Positions 1 to 9,240 of a DNA stretch of 64,000 bases are shown here, one piece after another (within the stretch, counting starts at the first letter, position 1; each line of letters opens with the position of its first letter). The stretch comes from Spartobacteria bacterium (GTDB lineage: Bacteria; Verrucomicrobiota; Verrucomicrobiia; Chthoniobacterales; UBA10450), in the NCBI GenBank assembly GCA_003167365.1, contig PMTM01000022.1:31578-95577 (forward strand). The letters are read 5' to 3'. The translations under genes were made by a program, and so were the position numbers. The notes under the pieces are model-generated. The model ran no database searches. It saw only the letters and a list, made by a program, of their open reading frames with translations, and was not told the DNA's origin.

Positions 1-669
1 TTTCGATTAAGCGCAATCTATCTTGTCGCAAAAGAACTCACTATTCGGATTACTTTTGCCGACAAAAAATGTTACGAGCCCCATTTTAAAATTCCGCAGC
101 CGACGAACGATGTCGATCTTCTGTTTCGGATGCTGCACACGCATCTTGAAAATTTTAAATCCCCCCAACCAATCATTGCCGTCTCGCTCGAGGCTCAACC
201 GATCAAGCCTGCTCGGCAACAGTTCGGCCTTTTCGAAACTGCATTGCGTGATCCCAATCAGCTTTACGAGACGCTCGCGCGACTCATTGCTTTGTTAGGC
301 GCGGCTCGAGTCGGCACGCCTGCTCTAGAGGAAACTTATCGGCCGGATGCTTTTCGTATCGAACCATTTTCGTGGGAGTTAAACGATGCGTCTGCAACAA
401 ACGATGCAATCCCGCGTTCTGCGCTGCGGCGTTTTCGCCCAAATGTTCCTGCTTCTGTCCTGCTAAACGAAAGTAAGCCCGCCTACATCCGAAGTTCGCG
501 AATCGAAGGCGAAGTCTCGGCGCAACAAGGGCCTTATGCGGCCTCCGGCAATTGGTGGGATGAAGCACGCTGGAGCCGGCTCGAATGGGATGTGCAATTA
601 GAGAACGGAGTTTCAGCGCGCTGTCATCAAACCGAGAGCGGATGGGCCGTCGATGGCATTTACGATTAG
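1..669 (+). CDS. imuB: ImuB, Y-family polymerase-like protein (3' part, cut by window start)
   Basis: This frame is open from base 1 with no start codon, so it is the C-terminal 222 residues of a longer gene. ImuB is a catalytically inactive Y-family polymerase homologue that links the error-prone polymerase DnaE2 to the beta clamp in SOS mutagenesis. The visible part resembles the ImuB tail: a little-finger-like region, then the GPYAASGNWW and WDVQLENG stretches typical of the family C-terminus. It lies 27 bp upstream of dnaE2 on the same strand, the standard imuA-imuB-dnaE2 order. The polymerase palm and any LexA-controlled promoter lie outside the window. Family assignment is by memory of the C-terminal pattern and by context. 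Confidence 0.8.
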   Translation, partial: FRLSAIYLVAKELTIRITFADKKCYEPHFKIPQPTNDVDLLFRMLHTHLENFKSPQPIIAVSLEAQPIKPARQQFGLFETALRDPNQLYETLARLIALLGAARVGTPALEETYRPDAFRIEPFSWELNDASATNDAIPRSALRRFRPNVPASVLLNESKPAYIRSSRIEGEVSAQQGPYAASGNWWDEARWSRLEWDVQLENGVSARCHQTESGWAVDGIYD

Positions 670-696
670 TGAAAACCACCACCCCGGTGGCCGCGT

Positions 697-3600
697 ATGT
701 CTTATGTCGAACTCCATGCACGCAGTGCGTTTAGTTTCCTCCGCGGCACTTCATTCCCAGAACAATTAGCTGAGACTGCCGGCGAGCTCGAGATGCCGGC
801 GCTGGCCCTGCTCGATCGTAACGGGGTTTATGGCGCACAACGCTTTTCCGTTGCGGCACGCGAAAACAAGGTGCGACCAATTGTCGGATGCGAACTGAGT
901 ATGGAGGACAGCGGTATTTTGCCCGTGCTGGTGGAGAATCGCACCGGCTACAAAAATTTATGCGAACTGCTTACCCACTCGCATCTGCGAAGCGAGAAAG
1001 GAAAGTGCTCGATTCAATGGAATGAACTCCCGCCATTCGGCGAAGGGCTCGTGGCATTTTACAACGCATCGTTACTCGATTCGCACCACGCGATCGAAAA
1101 ATTATTGTCGATCTTTGGCAGAGAAAATCTCTACGTTGAAATTCAACGCCATTTTCTCCGCGGCGAAGAACGCGTTAATCGATCGCTGGTCGATCTTGCC
1201 GCGCATTATCGGTTGCCGATCTTAGCCACGAACGGCGTGCAGTATGCAAAACCGTACGGGCGACAAGTTCTCGACGTCTTCACCTGTATTCGTGAACACA
1301 CCCACCTCGATGCCGCCGGCAAACTGCTGACGCAAAACAGCGAACGGCACCTGAAGAGCGATGCTGACATGTGCGAGCTCTTTCGCGATTTGCCTGAAGC
1401 GATCGAAAACACCGCGCGGTTGGCCGAACACCTCACTTTTTCACTGAAGAACATCGGCTACGCATTTCCGGATTTCGCTGTGCCGGACGGACACAGCATG
1501 GATTCATTTCTGCGCACGATCACCTGGTTTGGCGCCCAGCAACGTTATGCAGGGCTCGGCGTTGCGGTTAAACGCCAGATCGAGGAGGAACTTGCTCTGA
1601 TTCAGAAACTGGGGTTCTCCGGATATTTTTTGATCGTTTGGGACATCATCAATTTCTGTCGCGAACACAACATTATGGTTCAGGGCCGGGGCAGCGCGGC
1701 GAACAGTGCGGTTTGTTATTGCCTCGGCATCACCCCAGTCGATCCGGTGAACAACCATTTGGTCTTCGAGCGTTTTCTCAGCGAAGGGCGAAAAGGCTGG
1801 CCGGATATTGATCTCGATCTTCCCAGCGGCGATCGGCGGGAAAGCGTGATTCAGGAAATTTATCGGCGATACGGCAAGCACGGCGCGGCCATGACCGCGA
1901 ACGTGATTACGTATCGGGGCCGCAGTGCGGCGCGGGAGATCGGCAAAGCATTAAATTTTCCGCCGAGCATTATCGACCGCTTTTCCCATTTGTTTGCCAA
2001 CGGCGACTTTCCACACACGCTCGATCTCCAATCTCAGATCGCTCAGGCCGGTTTACCCAAAGAACATCCGCGCATGCCGGCGTTCATAAATTTATATCAA
2101 GCCATCTACGGTTTGCCGCGCCACCTCGGCCAGCATTCCGGTGGGATGATCATTTGCCAAAACAAACTCAGTTCATTCGTCCCACTTGAGAATGCATCGA
2201 TGCCGGGACGCGTCGTCGCTCAATGGGACAAGGACGATTGTGAAGACCTTGGCATCGTAAAAGTCGATCTACTCGGTCTCGGCATGATGTCGGTCATGCA
2301 GGATGCGCTCGAGTTATGTCGCGATCGCGGCCGACCGCTCGACTTGGCGCACATTCCGAAAGATGACGAGACAACCTTCCAGATCATGCAAAAGGCCGAC
2401 ACCATCGGTATTTTTCAAATCGAGAGTCGCGCGCAAATGGCGACGCTGCCGCGGATGAAGCCGAAATGTTTTTATGATGTCGTGATCGAGGTCGCGATCA
2501 TTCGGCCGGGACCGATTCAGGGCGATATGGTGCATCCGTATCTGAATCGTCGAGCTGGACGGGAACCGGTGACTTATTTTGATTCGCGTCTCGAGCCGAT
2601 CCTAAAGCGCACATTGGGCGTTCCGTTGTTTCAGGAACAAATGCTCAAGATCGCGATGGTGATGGCGGATTTTTCCGGTGACGAAGCGGAGGAATTGCGG
2701 CGTGCACTCAGTTTTCATCGCTCGGAGGAGCGAATGAACAAAGTGAGCGTGAAGCTGCGCGCGGCCATGATGCGAAAGGGTATTGCCCCTGAAGTGATCG
2801 ACAAAATCATTCAATCGATCAGTTCGTTTGCGCTTTATGGATTTCCCGAGTCGCACGCGATCAGTTTCGCCATCCTCGCTTATGGAAGCGCGTATCTAAA
2901 AGCGCATCGCGCGCCGGAGTTTTACGTCAGTCTCCTCAGCAATCAGCCGATGGGTTTTTACACGCCCGCTACGATCGTGAAAGACGCCCACCGGCATGGC
3001 GTTAAAATCAAGCCGGTATGCGTCGTGCAATCAGAATGCCGATGTACGGTCGTTTCAGACGACACCGTTCGATTGGGATTTTGCGTGGTGAACGGATTGC
3101 GGCAGGAACACGCCGAAGAGCTCGTGCGGCAACGGCAAGATCGACAATTTCATTCGCTGGATGATTTCAAGCGACGCGTGCCGCTCTCGAAAGAAGAGCT
3201 GCGCATTCTCGCCGAACTGGGCGCGCTCAATTGCTTCACCGATCATCGGCGGGCGGCGATGTGGAGAGTGGAAGAGAACATGCATGACGATCTATTCGCA
3301 TCGGCATGTCATCCCGAGCGAAGCGAGGGACTTCACCTACGAAGCACGCAGCAAACTGTGGACGGAGAATGTTCTATTTCCCTATGTGAGATCCCTCGCT
3401 TCGCTCGGGATGACAGAGGAGAAAAATCGCCGCTCAAGCCGATGACGATGCCGGAACGGGTCCGGGCGGATTACGAAACGATGAATCTAACCACCGGTCC
3501 GCATCCGATGAAACTGTTGCGCGAAAGTTTACCGGATGTTTGGCGAGCGACGGATCTCATCCAGGCGCGGCACGGAGCGATCGTGCAAATCGCCGGCAAC

Positions 3601-3855
3601 GTGATTTGTCGTCAGCGTCCGGGGACAGCCAAAGGGTTTGTCTTCATCAGCCTGGAAGACGAGACCGGCGTTTCAAATGCAATTGTCGATCCTAACTTAT
3701 TTGAGTGCTTCCGTCTGCTCATCACCGAGGAAGCGTTTCTGCGTATTACCGGCGAAGTCCAGAACGCTGACGGCGTCGTTTTAATCAAAGCGCAGAAACT
3801 TGAGCCGCTCAATCACGAAGAGCTTATCGGCTCCAGTTCGCACGATTTTCACTGA
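697..3855 (+). CDS. dnaE2: Error-prone DNA polymerase DnaE2 (ImuC)
   Basis: A 1052-residue C-family polymerase, the expected length for DnaE2. It performs translesion synthesis in the ImuA/ImuB/DnaE2 mutasome. The N-terminus is a PHP domain (ELHARSAFSFLRG). The polymerase core has the acidic motif PDIDLD at residues 369-374, and the C-terminal part holds helix-hairpin-helix and OB-fold regions. The start at 697 follows imuB by 27 bp. Residues about 870-908 are an oddity: they encode CHPERSEG and end in CEIPRFARDD, the translation of a complete dispersed palindromic repeat inserted in frame between the HhH region and the OB fold. The insert appears tolerated because the frame stays open to a normal C-terminus. 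Confidence 0.95.
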   Translation: MSYVELHARSAFSFLRGTSFPEQLAETAGELEMPALALLDRNGVYGAQRFSVAARENKVRPIVGCELSMEDSGILPVLVENRTGYKNLCELLTHSHLRSEKGKCSIQWNELPPFGEGLVAFYNASLLDSHHAIEKLLSIFGRENLYVEIQRHFLRGEERVNRSLVDLAAHYRLPILATNGVQYAKPYGRQVLDVFTCIREHTHLDAAGKLLTQNSERHLKSDADMCELFRDLPEAIENTARLAEHLTFSLKNIGYAFPDFAVPDGHSMDSFLRTITWFGAQQRYAGLGVAVKRQIEEELALIQKLGFSGYFLIVWDIINFCREHNIMVQGRGSAANSAVCYCLGITPVDPVNNHLVFERFLSEGRKGWPDIDLDLPSGDRRESVIQEIYRRYGKHGAAMTANVITYRGRSAAREIGKALNFPPSIIDRFSHLFANGDFPHTLDLQSQIAQAGLPKEHPRMPAFINLYQAIYGLPRHLGQHSGGMIICQNKLSSFVPLENASMPGRVVAQWDKDDCEDLGIVKVDLLGLGMMSVMQDALELCRDRGRPLDLAHIPKDDETTFQIMQKADTIGIFQIESRAQMATLPRMKPKCFYDVVIEVAIIRPGPIQGDMVHPYLNRRAGREPVTYFDSRLEPILKRTLGVPLFQEQMLKIAMVMADFSGDEAEELRRALSFHRSEERMNKVSVKLRAAMMRKGIAPEVIDKIIQSISSFALYGFPESHAISFAILAYGSAYLKAHRAPEFYVSLLSNQPMGFYTPATIVKDAHRHGVKIKPVCVVQSECRCTVVSDDTVRLGFCVVNGLRQEHAEELVRQRQDRQFHSLDDFKRRVPLSKEELRILAELGALNCFTDHRRAAMWRVEENMHDDLFASACHPERSEGLHLRSTQQTVDGECSISLCEIPRFARDDRGEKSPLKPMTMPERVRADYETMNLTTGPHPMKLLRESLPDVWRATDLIQARHGAIVQIAGNVICRQRPGTAKGFVFISLEDETGVSNAIVDPNLFECFRLLITEEAFLRITGEVQNADGVVLIKAQKLEPLNHEELIGSSSHDFH
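3307..3415. repeat. Palindromic dispersed repeat (REP-like) inside dnaE2
   Basis: The left arm, TGTCATCCCGAGCGAAGCG and onward (3307-3331), is the reverse complement of the right arm at 3391-3415, with about 60 bp between. The same arms occur at 18119-18234, 19234-19377, 42811-42921 and 51633-51704, all of which are intergenic. This copy is 109 bp and, with its surroundings, keeps the dnaE2 frame open. Confidence 0.85.
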
Positions 3856-3861
3856 GACCAA

Positions 3862-5346
3862 CTATTCGCCGGTGTGCCGCCGGGACGGTTCTTTAGGCTC
3901 GGCCGGTTTTTCAACCGGATTGTGATCCGATTCGATCCATTCGGTGTGAAACACGCCGGGTTTGTCGGTGCGCTCGTAGGTGTGCGCACCGAAAAAGTCG
4001 CGTTGTGATTGCAGCAAATTCGACGGCAACCGCGCCTGGCGATAACTGTCGAAGTAGGCGAGCGACGCGCTGAACGCGGGAACGGCCACGCCGAAATCGA
4101 CAGCAGTCGCAACCGCGACGCGCCAGTTGTCCTGCGTTTTTTTGACGATGCCGGTAAAATAAGAATCGAGCAGCAAGTTATGCAGCGCGGGATCACGTTG
4201 GTAGGCCTCGACAATTCGATTCAAAAAGATCGCGCGAATGATGCAACCGCCGCGCCAGATGGTGGCGATGTCACCAAAGTTGAGGTTCCATTTGTACTCG
4301 CTGCTCGCGGCGCCGAGTAGTTCCATTCCTTGCGCATAGGAAACGATCTTCGAGGCATAGAGCGCATCGTGGACCGCAGCCACAAGCTTTGCCCGATCGC
4401 CTCCGAACTTCTTGGGTTTCGGTTGTGGCAAAATCTTCGACGCAGCAACGCGTTCATCTTTGCGCGAAGAGATGACGCGCGCTTCCACGGCGGCGTTGAT
4501 CGTCGAGATGACGACGGATTGTTTGATCGCCGATTGCAAAGTCCACATACCGGTTCCTTTTTGGCCAGCCTTATCGAGGATAACATCGACAAGTGGCTTT
4601 CCGGTATCCGGGTCGAGCTTGCGAAAAATCTGCGACGTGATTTCGATCAAATAGCTATCGAGCTCGCCTTTGTTCCATTCGGTGAACGTGTCGGCCAATT
4701 CCTTCGCTTCCATGCCGGCGACGTCTTTCAAGATCGCGTAGGCTTCGCAGATCAATTGCATATCGCCGTATTCGATACCGTTGTGCACCATCTTGACGTA
4801 GTGCCCGGCGCCATCCGATCCCATGTATCGGCAGCAAGGCTCGCCATCTACTTGCGCGGCGATCTTGCGGAAGATTGGCGCAATTATTTCCCAGGATTCA
4901 CGCGGACCGCCCGGCATGAGCGACGGACCTTTGAGCGCTCCTTCCTCGCCGCCGGAAACGCCCATCCCGACAAAATGAATTCCTTTACCTTCGAGATCTT
5001 TGCAGCGGCGTTGCGTGTCGGTGAAAAGTGAATTTCCGCCGTCGATAATGACGTCGCCCTTTTCCAGCAGTGGCGCGAGTTGACCGATGACGGCATCGAC
5101 CGGCGTGCCTGCTTTCACCATAATCATGGCTTTGCGCGGACGCTTGAGCGCGGCGACGAATTCCTCCATCGTCCGCGCCGGCAGGATGTTCTTGCCCTTG
5201 CCGCGAGCGGCCGCGAACCTCTCAGTTACTTCCGTTGTCCGGTTAAAAACGGCCACGGAAAAACCTTTCGATTCCATGTTCAAGACGAGGTTTTCGCCCA
5301 TGACGGCGAGACCGATCAGGCCAATATCACATTGATTCGTGCTCAT
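3862..5346 (-). CDS. gnd: 6-phosphogluconate dehydrogenase, decarboxylating
   Basis: 494 residues. It converts 6-phosphogluconate to ribulose 5-phosphate and CO2 with NADP in the pentose phosphate pathway. The N-terminal dinucleotide-binding motif GLIGLAVMGENL is at about residues 8-19. The family signature ILDKAGQKGTGMWT lies in the middle. The C-terminal substrate-binding GAHTYERTD comes just before a short Pro/Glu-rich tail. It converges with dnaE2, with 6 bp between the two stops, and stands alone as a transcription unit. Length and motifs are normal. Confidence 0.97.
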   Translation of the reverse strand: MSTNQCDIGLIGLAVMGENLVLNMESKGFSVAVFNRTTEVTERFAAARGKGKNILPARTMEEFVAALKRPRKAMIMVKAGTPVDAVIGQLAPLLEKGDVIIDGGNSLFTDTQRRCKDLEGKGIHFVGMGVSGGEEGALKGPSLMPGGPRESWEIIAPIFRKIAAQVDGEPCCRYMGSDGAGHYVKMVHNGIEYGDMQLICEAYAILKDVAGMEAKELADTFTEWNKGELDSYLIEITSQIFRKLDPDTGKPLVDVILDKAGQKGTGMWTLQSAIKQSVVISTINAAVEARVISSRKDERVAASKILPQPKPKKFGGDRAKLVAAVHDALYASKIVSYAQGMELLGAASSEYKWNLNFGDIATIWRGGCIIRAIFLNRIVEAYQRDPALHNLLLDSYFTGIVKKTQDNWRVAVATAVDFGVAVPAFSASLAYFDSYRQARLPSNLLQSQRDFFGAHTYERTDKPGVFHTEWIESDHNPVEKPAEPKEPSRRHTGE

Positions 5347-5409
5347 TTTGGGTAATCTCCTTTGTCACGCCTTAAGGCGAAGGGCCAGTTTAGTGAGCAG
5401 TTGGAGCGC

Positions 5410-5865
5410 ATGGCAAATCCCGTTTACGAGGTTTTACTAACAAAAGAGCGTTTAGAAGCGCCGAAACAGGCTATCGATCTTGCCACCGGAGCGATTGTCG
5501 ATTTCTGGGGCGTTGTTCGCGAGTTGGAGGAGGGGCGAGAGATCGAGGGGATAGAATACGAAGCGCATTGGGCGATGGCCGAGCATCAACTGAATAAGGT
5601 CGTAGAGCGAGCGATTTCGGATTTTGCGCTGGAACTTGTCGCTGTCCATCATCGCGTCGGATTTGTTGGCGCGGGGGACTCTTCGCTCTTTGTGCGCGTG
5701 GCCGGCCAGCATCGATCGGAAGCGTTTAACGCAAGTCAATCGATTGTCGAAGAATTGAAAAAGCGAGTTCCGATTTGGAAGCACCCCAAATTTAAGATCG
5801 ACAATCAATCCGCCGAGAAGGCCCGTCTTGCGGGCGAAACCGCCTCGACTGTTTTACGGACATGA
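5410..5865 (+). CDS. moaE: Molybdopterin synthase catalytic subunit MoaE
   Basis: 151 residues from the ATG at 5410. That start is preferred over an in-frame TTG at 5362 because GGAG sits a few bases upstream and the family begins near here. MoaE takes sulfur from MoaD thiocarboxylate to form molybdopterin. The pattern GAIVDFWGVVRELEEG followed by YEAHWAMAE, the HRVGFVGAGDSSLFV core and the Lys-rich ELKKRVPIWK near the C-terminus are characteristic. No moaD or other cofactor genes are adjacent. The stop overlaps the pgsA start by four bases (ATGA), suggesting translational coupling. Confidence 0.85.
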   Translation: MANPVYEVLLTKERLEAPKQAIDLATGAIVDFWGVVRELEEGREIEGIEYEAHWAMAEHQLNKVVERAISDFALELVAVHHRVGFVGAGDSSLFVRVAGQHRSEAFNASQSIVEELKKRVPIWKHPKFKIDNQSAEKARLAGETASTVLRT

Positions 5866-6440
5866 ACTGGGCGAACCGTCTTACGCTGAGCCGGCTGGTG
5901 TTGACGATCCTCTTCGTCGCAGCGCTGAATTCTTCCTGGCAATATGGAAGCACCGCCGCGCTGATCTTTTTCCTGGTCGCGGGTATAACAGATTTTGTCG
6001 ATGGCGAAGTGGCCCGGCGCTACGGGTGGGTAACCAATTTCGGAAAGCTGATGGATCCGTTGGTCGACAAGATCATGATAGCGGCGGCATTTATTTCGCT
6101 AGTGCCGCTCAAGGCTGTTCCGGCTTGGGCCGCGACGACGGTAGTGGCGCGCGATTTCTTGATTACCGGCTTGCGATTGATGGCGAGCGCAACGGGACAT
6201 GTCTTGCCAGCGGAACGCTTGGGCAAGCAGAAGACCTCGTGGCAGGTCGTGACAGTAATTTTTTTCCTGGCGCTGTTGTCTGTTCACGAATTGCACTATG
6301 CGAACGAAAGCTCGACATGGTGGTTCCGCTCGTGGCACGAGGCGGGTCCGGTCCTTGTTTGGATTACCGTCGCGTTGACTCTTTATTCCGGCGTCGCCTA
6401 CGCTTGGCGGCATCGCGAGCTTATTGCGACAAACCAGTAA
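5862..6440 (+). CDS. pgsA: CDP-diacylglycerol--glycerol-3-phosphate 3-phosphatidyltransferase
   Basis: 192 residues, an integral membrane CDP-alcohol phosphatidyltransferase. It makes phosphatidylglycerophosphate, the committed step to phosphatidylglycerol. The family motif DGxxARxxxxxxxxGxxxDxxxD is complete in the stretch starting DGEVARRYG and ending LMDPLVDK, at about residues 47-69. Several hydrophobic segments follow. It is coupled to moaE by an ATGA overlap, a pairing with no obvious functional logic. The family also contains phosphatidylserine and cardiolipin synthases, but length and motif context favour PgsA. Confidence 0.88.
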   Translation: MNWANRLTLSRLVLTILFVAALNSSWQYGSTAALIFFLVAGITDFVDGEVARRYGWVTNFGKLMDPLVDKIMIAAAFISLVPLKAVPAWAATTVVARDFLITGLRLMASATGHVLPAERLGKQKTSWQVVTVIFFLALLSVHELHYANESSTWWFRSWHEAGPVLVWITVALTLYSGVAYAWRHRELIATNQ

Positions 6441-6472
6441 TCGCAGTGCCGGGAAACCGCGCGTAGCGGCCT

Positions 6473-7024
6473 CTAGAAAAAGCTCTGCGGAACTTCAACC
6501 ATGTCGCCAGGTTGAAGCTTAACATCTTGCGAAGGATCGCGGCGAAACTGCCGGACATCGTAAAGTTTCACATCCTTGCCGCGCAGAAGACGAACCCGTT
6601 TCTGATCGGCAAAATCATTGAAGCCGCCCGCGGCGTTTATTGCCGTAAGCAGCGTCATGTCTTCAGTAAATGGTACGCGTGTGGGATTGCGTACGGAACC
6701 GCCGACGTTCACAAATCGGGCGGTAGGCTGCATCGTGATCGTGATGGTGGGATTAGTGTAAATCCGACCGGAACGATATGCCGCCTCAATGGAACCGGCG
6801 AGCTGCGCGGGTGTAAGCCCTTCCGCTTTTATTTTGTTAATGTAAGGCAGGTTAACCACACCGTTCGCATCAACAGTGTAAGTATTATTGACCTGGGTTT
6901 GCTCGTCGGTTGGCACTCCGCTGAGTTTAAGGTCGACCGGATCTCCGACCCTGAGTGTGGCCTGTCCTGAGACGATCGCCGCGGAAGCGAAGAAAAAAAG
7001 TGAATGAAGAAGAAACGAGCGCAT
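6473..7024 (-). CDS. Polysaccharide export protein, Wza-like, short
   Basis: 183 residues with a signal peptide (hydrophobic residues 2-20). It has a polysaccharide export domain (LRVGDPVDLKLSG, then TVDANGVVNLPYINKIKAEGLT) and one SLBB-type domain (FVNVGGSVRNPTRVPF). Such proteins form the outer-membrane channel for capsule or exopolysaccharide export and contact the Wzc-type kinase. It is shorter than E. coli Wza, with only one SLBB unit and no visible lipobox Cys. Its ATG overlaps the stop of the upstream Wzc-like gene (TAATG), so the two are translationally coupled. Confidence 0.85.
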   Translation of the reverse strand: MRSFLLHSLFFFASAAIVSGQATLRVGDPVDLKLSGVPTDEQTQVNNTYTVDANGVVNLPYINKIKAEGLTPAQLAGSIEAAYRSGRIYTNPTITITMQPTARFVNVGGSVRNPTRVPFTEDMTLLTAINAAGGFNDFADQKRVRLLRGKDVKLYDVRQFRRDPSQDVKLQPGDMVEVPQSFF

Positions 7025-9171
7025 TAATACTCATCCAATCCGGAAGAGCCGTTGCGGGCTGTGCTGGCGGTCGTCTTCCCGTCGCGAGTGCGGCGTGAAT
7101 CCTTATCGCGGGGCCGATAGTAGCCGTAATAATTCGTGTAGTAATAGTAGTTCTGATCGTGCTTTAGATCGACATTGTTAAGGACCACGCCCAACACGGT
7201 TCCACCCACACCGACTATGGCTTGCTTTACCCGTGTGAGCATTGCGCGCGGGAAACGCCGGTGTTGAACCACGATAATTGTCTGATCGACCTCGCTTGCC
7301 AGAACCGACGCGTCGCTCACGCCAAGCATGGGGGGTGAGTCGAACAAAACAATGTCATAACGCTGTTTCAATTCGGCGATCATGTCTGACATGCGCTGAG
7401 AATTGAGAATACCGACAGCATCCGACGGAAGAATACCGCTGGGCAAGACGCTGAGGTTCTCCACGCTGGTAGGCAAAATAACTTCCTCGAGATCCATCTC
7501 GGTGGTGAGATAGGTGGTTAACCCGATCCGGTCGCTCACATCAAACAGCTCGTGTTGCACGGGTCGGCGCAAATCGGCATCGACAATCAAGGTGGAATAG
7601 CCTCCCTGAGCCGAAATAAAGGCGAGATTCGCGATGGTGGTTGACTTACCTTCCCCCGGTCCACCACTTACGATCGAGATCGCATTCGATTCCGGAGTCT
7701 TGCGATTGAATTCTATGTTGGTGCGCAAGATCCGGTAGGCCTCCGCGTCAGGCGTATCGCCTGCTTCCTTGTGCAGAAGTCTAATATCCTTCGGGATGAT
7801 CGCGAGAACAGGGACACCCAGAAGGCTCTCAACATCCTCCATCGTTTTAACGCTGGTATCGAGATACTCGATAAAGAAGGCCAGACCGAGACCCAGTACG
7901 AGCCCGACCAGGGCGCCCAGCATCAGGTTGAGTCCCACGCGCGGACGTGCCGCCGCACTCGGCGGTTCGGCTACTTGTTTAACGCTTACCGCCGTTCGCG
8001 GCATCGCCAGTTCCATGGTTTGGGTTTGCGCGCGGGACCGGATGCTATCAAAAAGCAATTTCTCTTTGATGTAGGCATTCTTGGCTCGCGTGTAATTCGC
8101 GCTCAGATTCTTGTTCGCGAGTTGCTTGGCATTGATCTGGTCGAGGCGCTTCTTTAACTGGTCGCGGGTGGTCTGAGTTGTTTTGAGATTTTTGTCGAGG
8201 GCGCTGCGGATGCTTCTAACCTGTTCTTCAAGTTGCCTGGTGTAGACTTCTTTGGTGGCACGAAGGGCTTTCACCTTTGGATGATTCTCGCCCAGCCCGG
8301 AATTTAGGAGGGAAGCTTCTTGGGCCACAGCGTCTTGATAATTAGGAAGAATTTTTTGAATCGTCGGATCCTGAATATTCAGCGTAGGCATCATACGCAT
8401 CAGGTCTTCGCCGTTAAGTTTCTCAATTTGCTCCAACTTTGACGCCAGCGTGGTTACCTGACCTTCGGCGTCGTTTACTTCACTCTCCTGTTTGATGACG
8501 ATATTATTGACAGGCGCCTGCGAGTCTTCGGTGCCTTCGGGGTTAAGATCGATAATTTGTTCCTCATCGCGAATGCGCGCGACGACCGCACCGGCGTCGT
8601 CCATCTTCTTTTGCTGCTTGTCGACCTCTTCATTCATGGTCGCGACCGCACGATTCATGATTTCCTTTTCTTCTTCGACGCGTTTGTCTTGATAAACGGC
8701 GACGATCTTATTGGCGATGTCGGCCGCTTCTTGCGGATTAGTGTCAAACACACTGATCTGCAGCAGATCGGTATTGCGCACTTCATCCACGGTGAGCTTT
8801 CCGCGCAGTATCTGATAGGTCTGCTCTCGCGATGGCCGATTGCCGTCTTTGCTCCATCGATCCTGGAGCTTTAGCTCTTCGATTACCGGATAGAGAATTC
8901 CAGTTCGCTGGATGACTTGGTAAACAGTGGGAGCCAACTGTGGATCGTGGATGGGGATAGTAGGGTCGCCGCCGCTGAAAATCCGCGGATTCTCCGCCGT
9001 GGATTTTACCTCAACAAAATTCGACGCTTGATATTCGCGGGGCTGAAAATAAGTAACGATCGCCGCCGTTATCAATACCAGGAGGAAGGACAAAAGGATC
9101 AAGACCCAGCGCACCCGAACGACGCGCCAATAATCGAGAAAGTGCAGCTTAACTTCGTCCGTTTGTGCCAT
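7024..9171 (-). CDS. Wzc-like polysaccharide copolymerase / tyrosine kinase
   Basis: 715 residues. Order: N-terminal Wzz domain with a first membrane helix at about residues 22-44, a long periplasmic coiled coil, a second helix (LMLGALVGLVLGLGLAFF), then a cytoplasmic BY-kinase. The kinase has Walker A (GGPGEGKSTT), Walker A' (LIVDADLRRP) and Walker B (IVLFDSPPM). The tail holds a dense Tyr cluster, YYYYTNYYGYY, the usual autophosphorylation site. It controls exopolysaccharide chain length and export together with the downstream Wza-like protein. It is first of the coupled pair. Confidence 0.93.
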   Translation of the reverse strand: MAQTDEVKLHFLDYWRVVRVRWVLILLSFLLVLITAAIVTYFQPREYQASNFVEVKSTAENPRIFSGGDPTIPIHDPQLAPTVYQVIQRTGILYPVIEELKLQDRWSKDGNRPSREQTYQILRGKLTVDEVRNTDLLQISVFDTNPQEAADIANKIVAVYQDKRVEEEKEIMNRAVATMNEEVDKQQKKMDDAGAVVARIRDEEQIIDLNPEGTEDSQAPVNNIVIKQESEVNDAEGQVTTLASKLEQIEKLNGEDLMRMMPTLNIQDPTIQKILPNYQDAVAQEASLLNSGLGENHPKVKALRATKEVYTRQLEEQVRSIRSALDKNLKTTQTTRDQLKKRLDQINAKQLANKNLSANYTRAKNAYIKEKLLFDSIRSRAQTQTMELAMPRTAVSVKQVAEPPSAAARPRVGLNLMLGALVGLVLGLGLAFFIEYLDTSVKTMEDVESLLGVPVLAIIPKDIRLLHKEAGDTPDAEAYRILRTNIEFNRKTPESNAISIVSGGPGEGKSTTIANLAFISAQGGYSTLIVDADLRRPVQHELFDVSDRIGLTTYLTTEMDLEEVILPTSVENLSVLPSGILPSDAVGILNSQRMSDMIAELKQRYDIVLFDSPPMLGVSDASVLASEVDQTIIVVQHRRFPRAMLTRVKQAIVGVGGTVLGVVLNNVDLKHDQNYYYYTNYYGYYRPRDKDSRRTRDGKTTASTARNGSSGLDEY

Positions 9172-9240
9172 ACGCTCGCTTTGCGAAAGAGACGGGGAAC
9201 CTACAAGAAAAACGCCAGTAGTAAACTCGGAAGGCAGCGC

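Noticed and set aside
130..669. ATG at 130 as the start of a 179-residue gene
   Set aside because: The frame is open to base 1 and the sequence before the ATG continues the ImuB similarity, so the gene starts upstream of the window.
3161..3445. Plus-strand frame inside dnaE2 that includes the repeat (94 residues)
   Set aside because: It is a shadow frame over a repeat; dnaE2 in its own frame explains the region.
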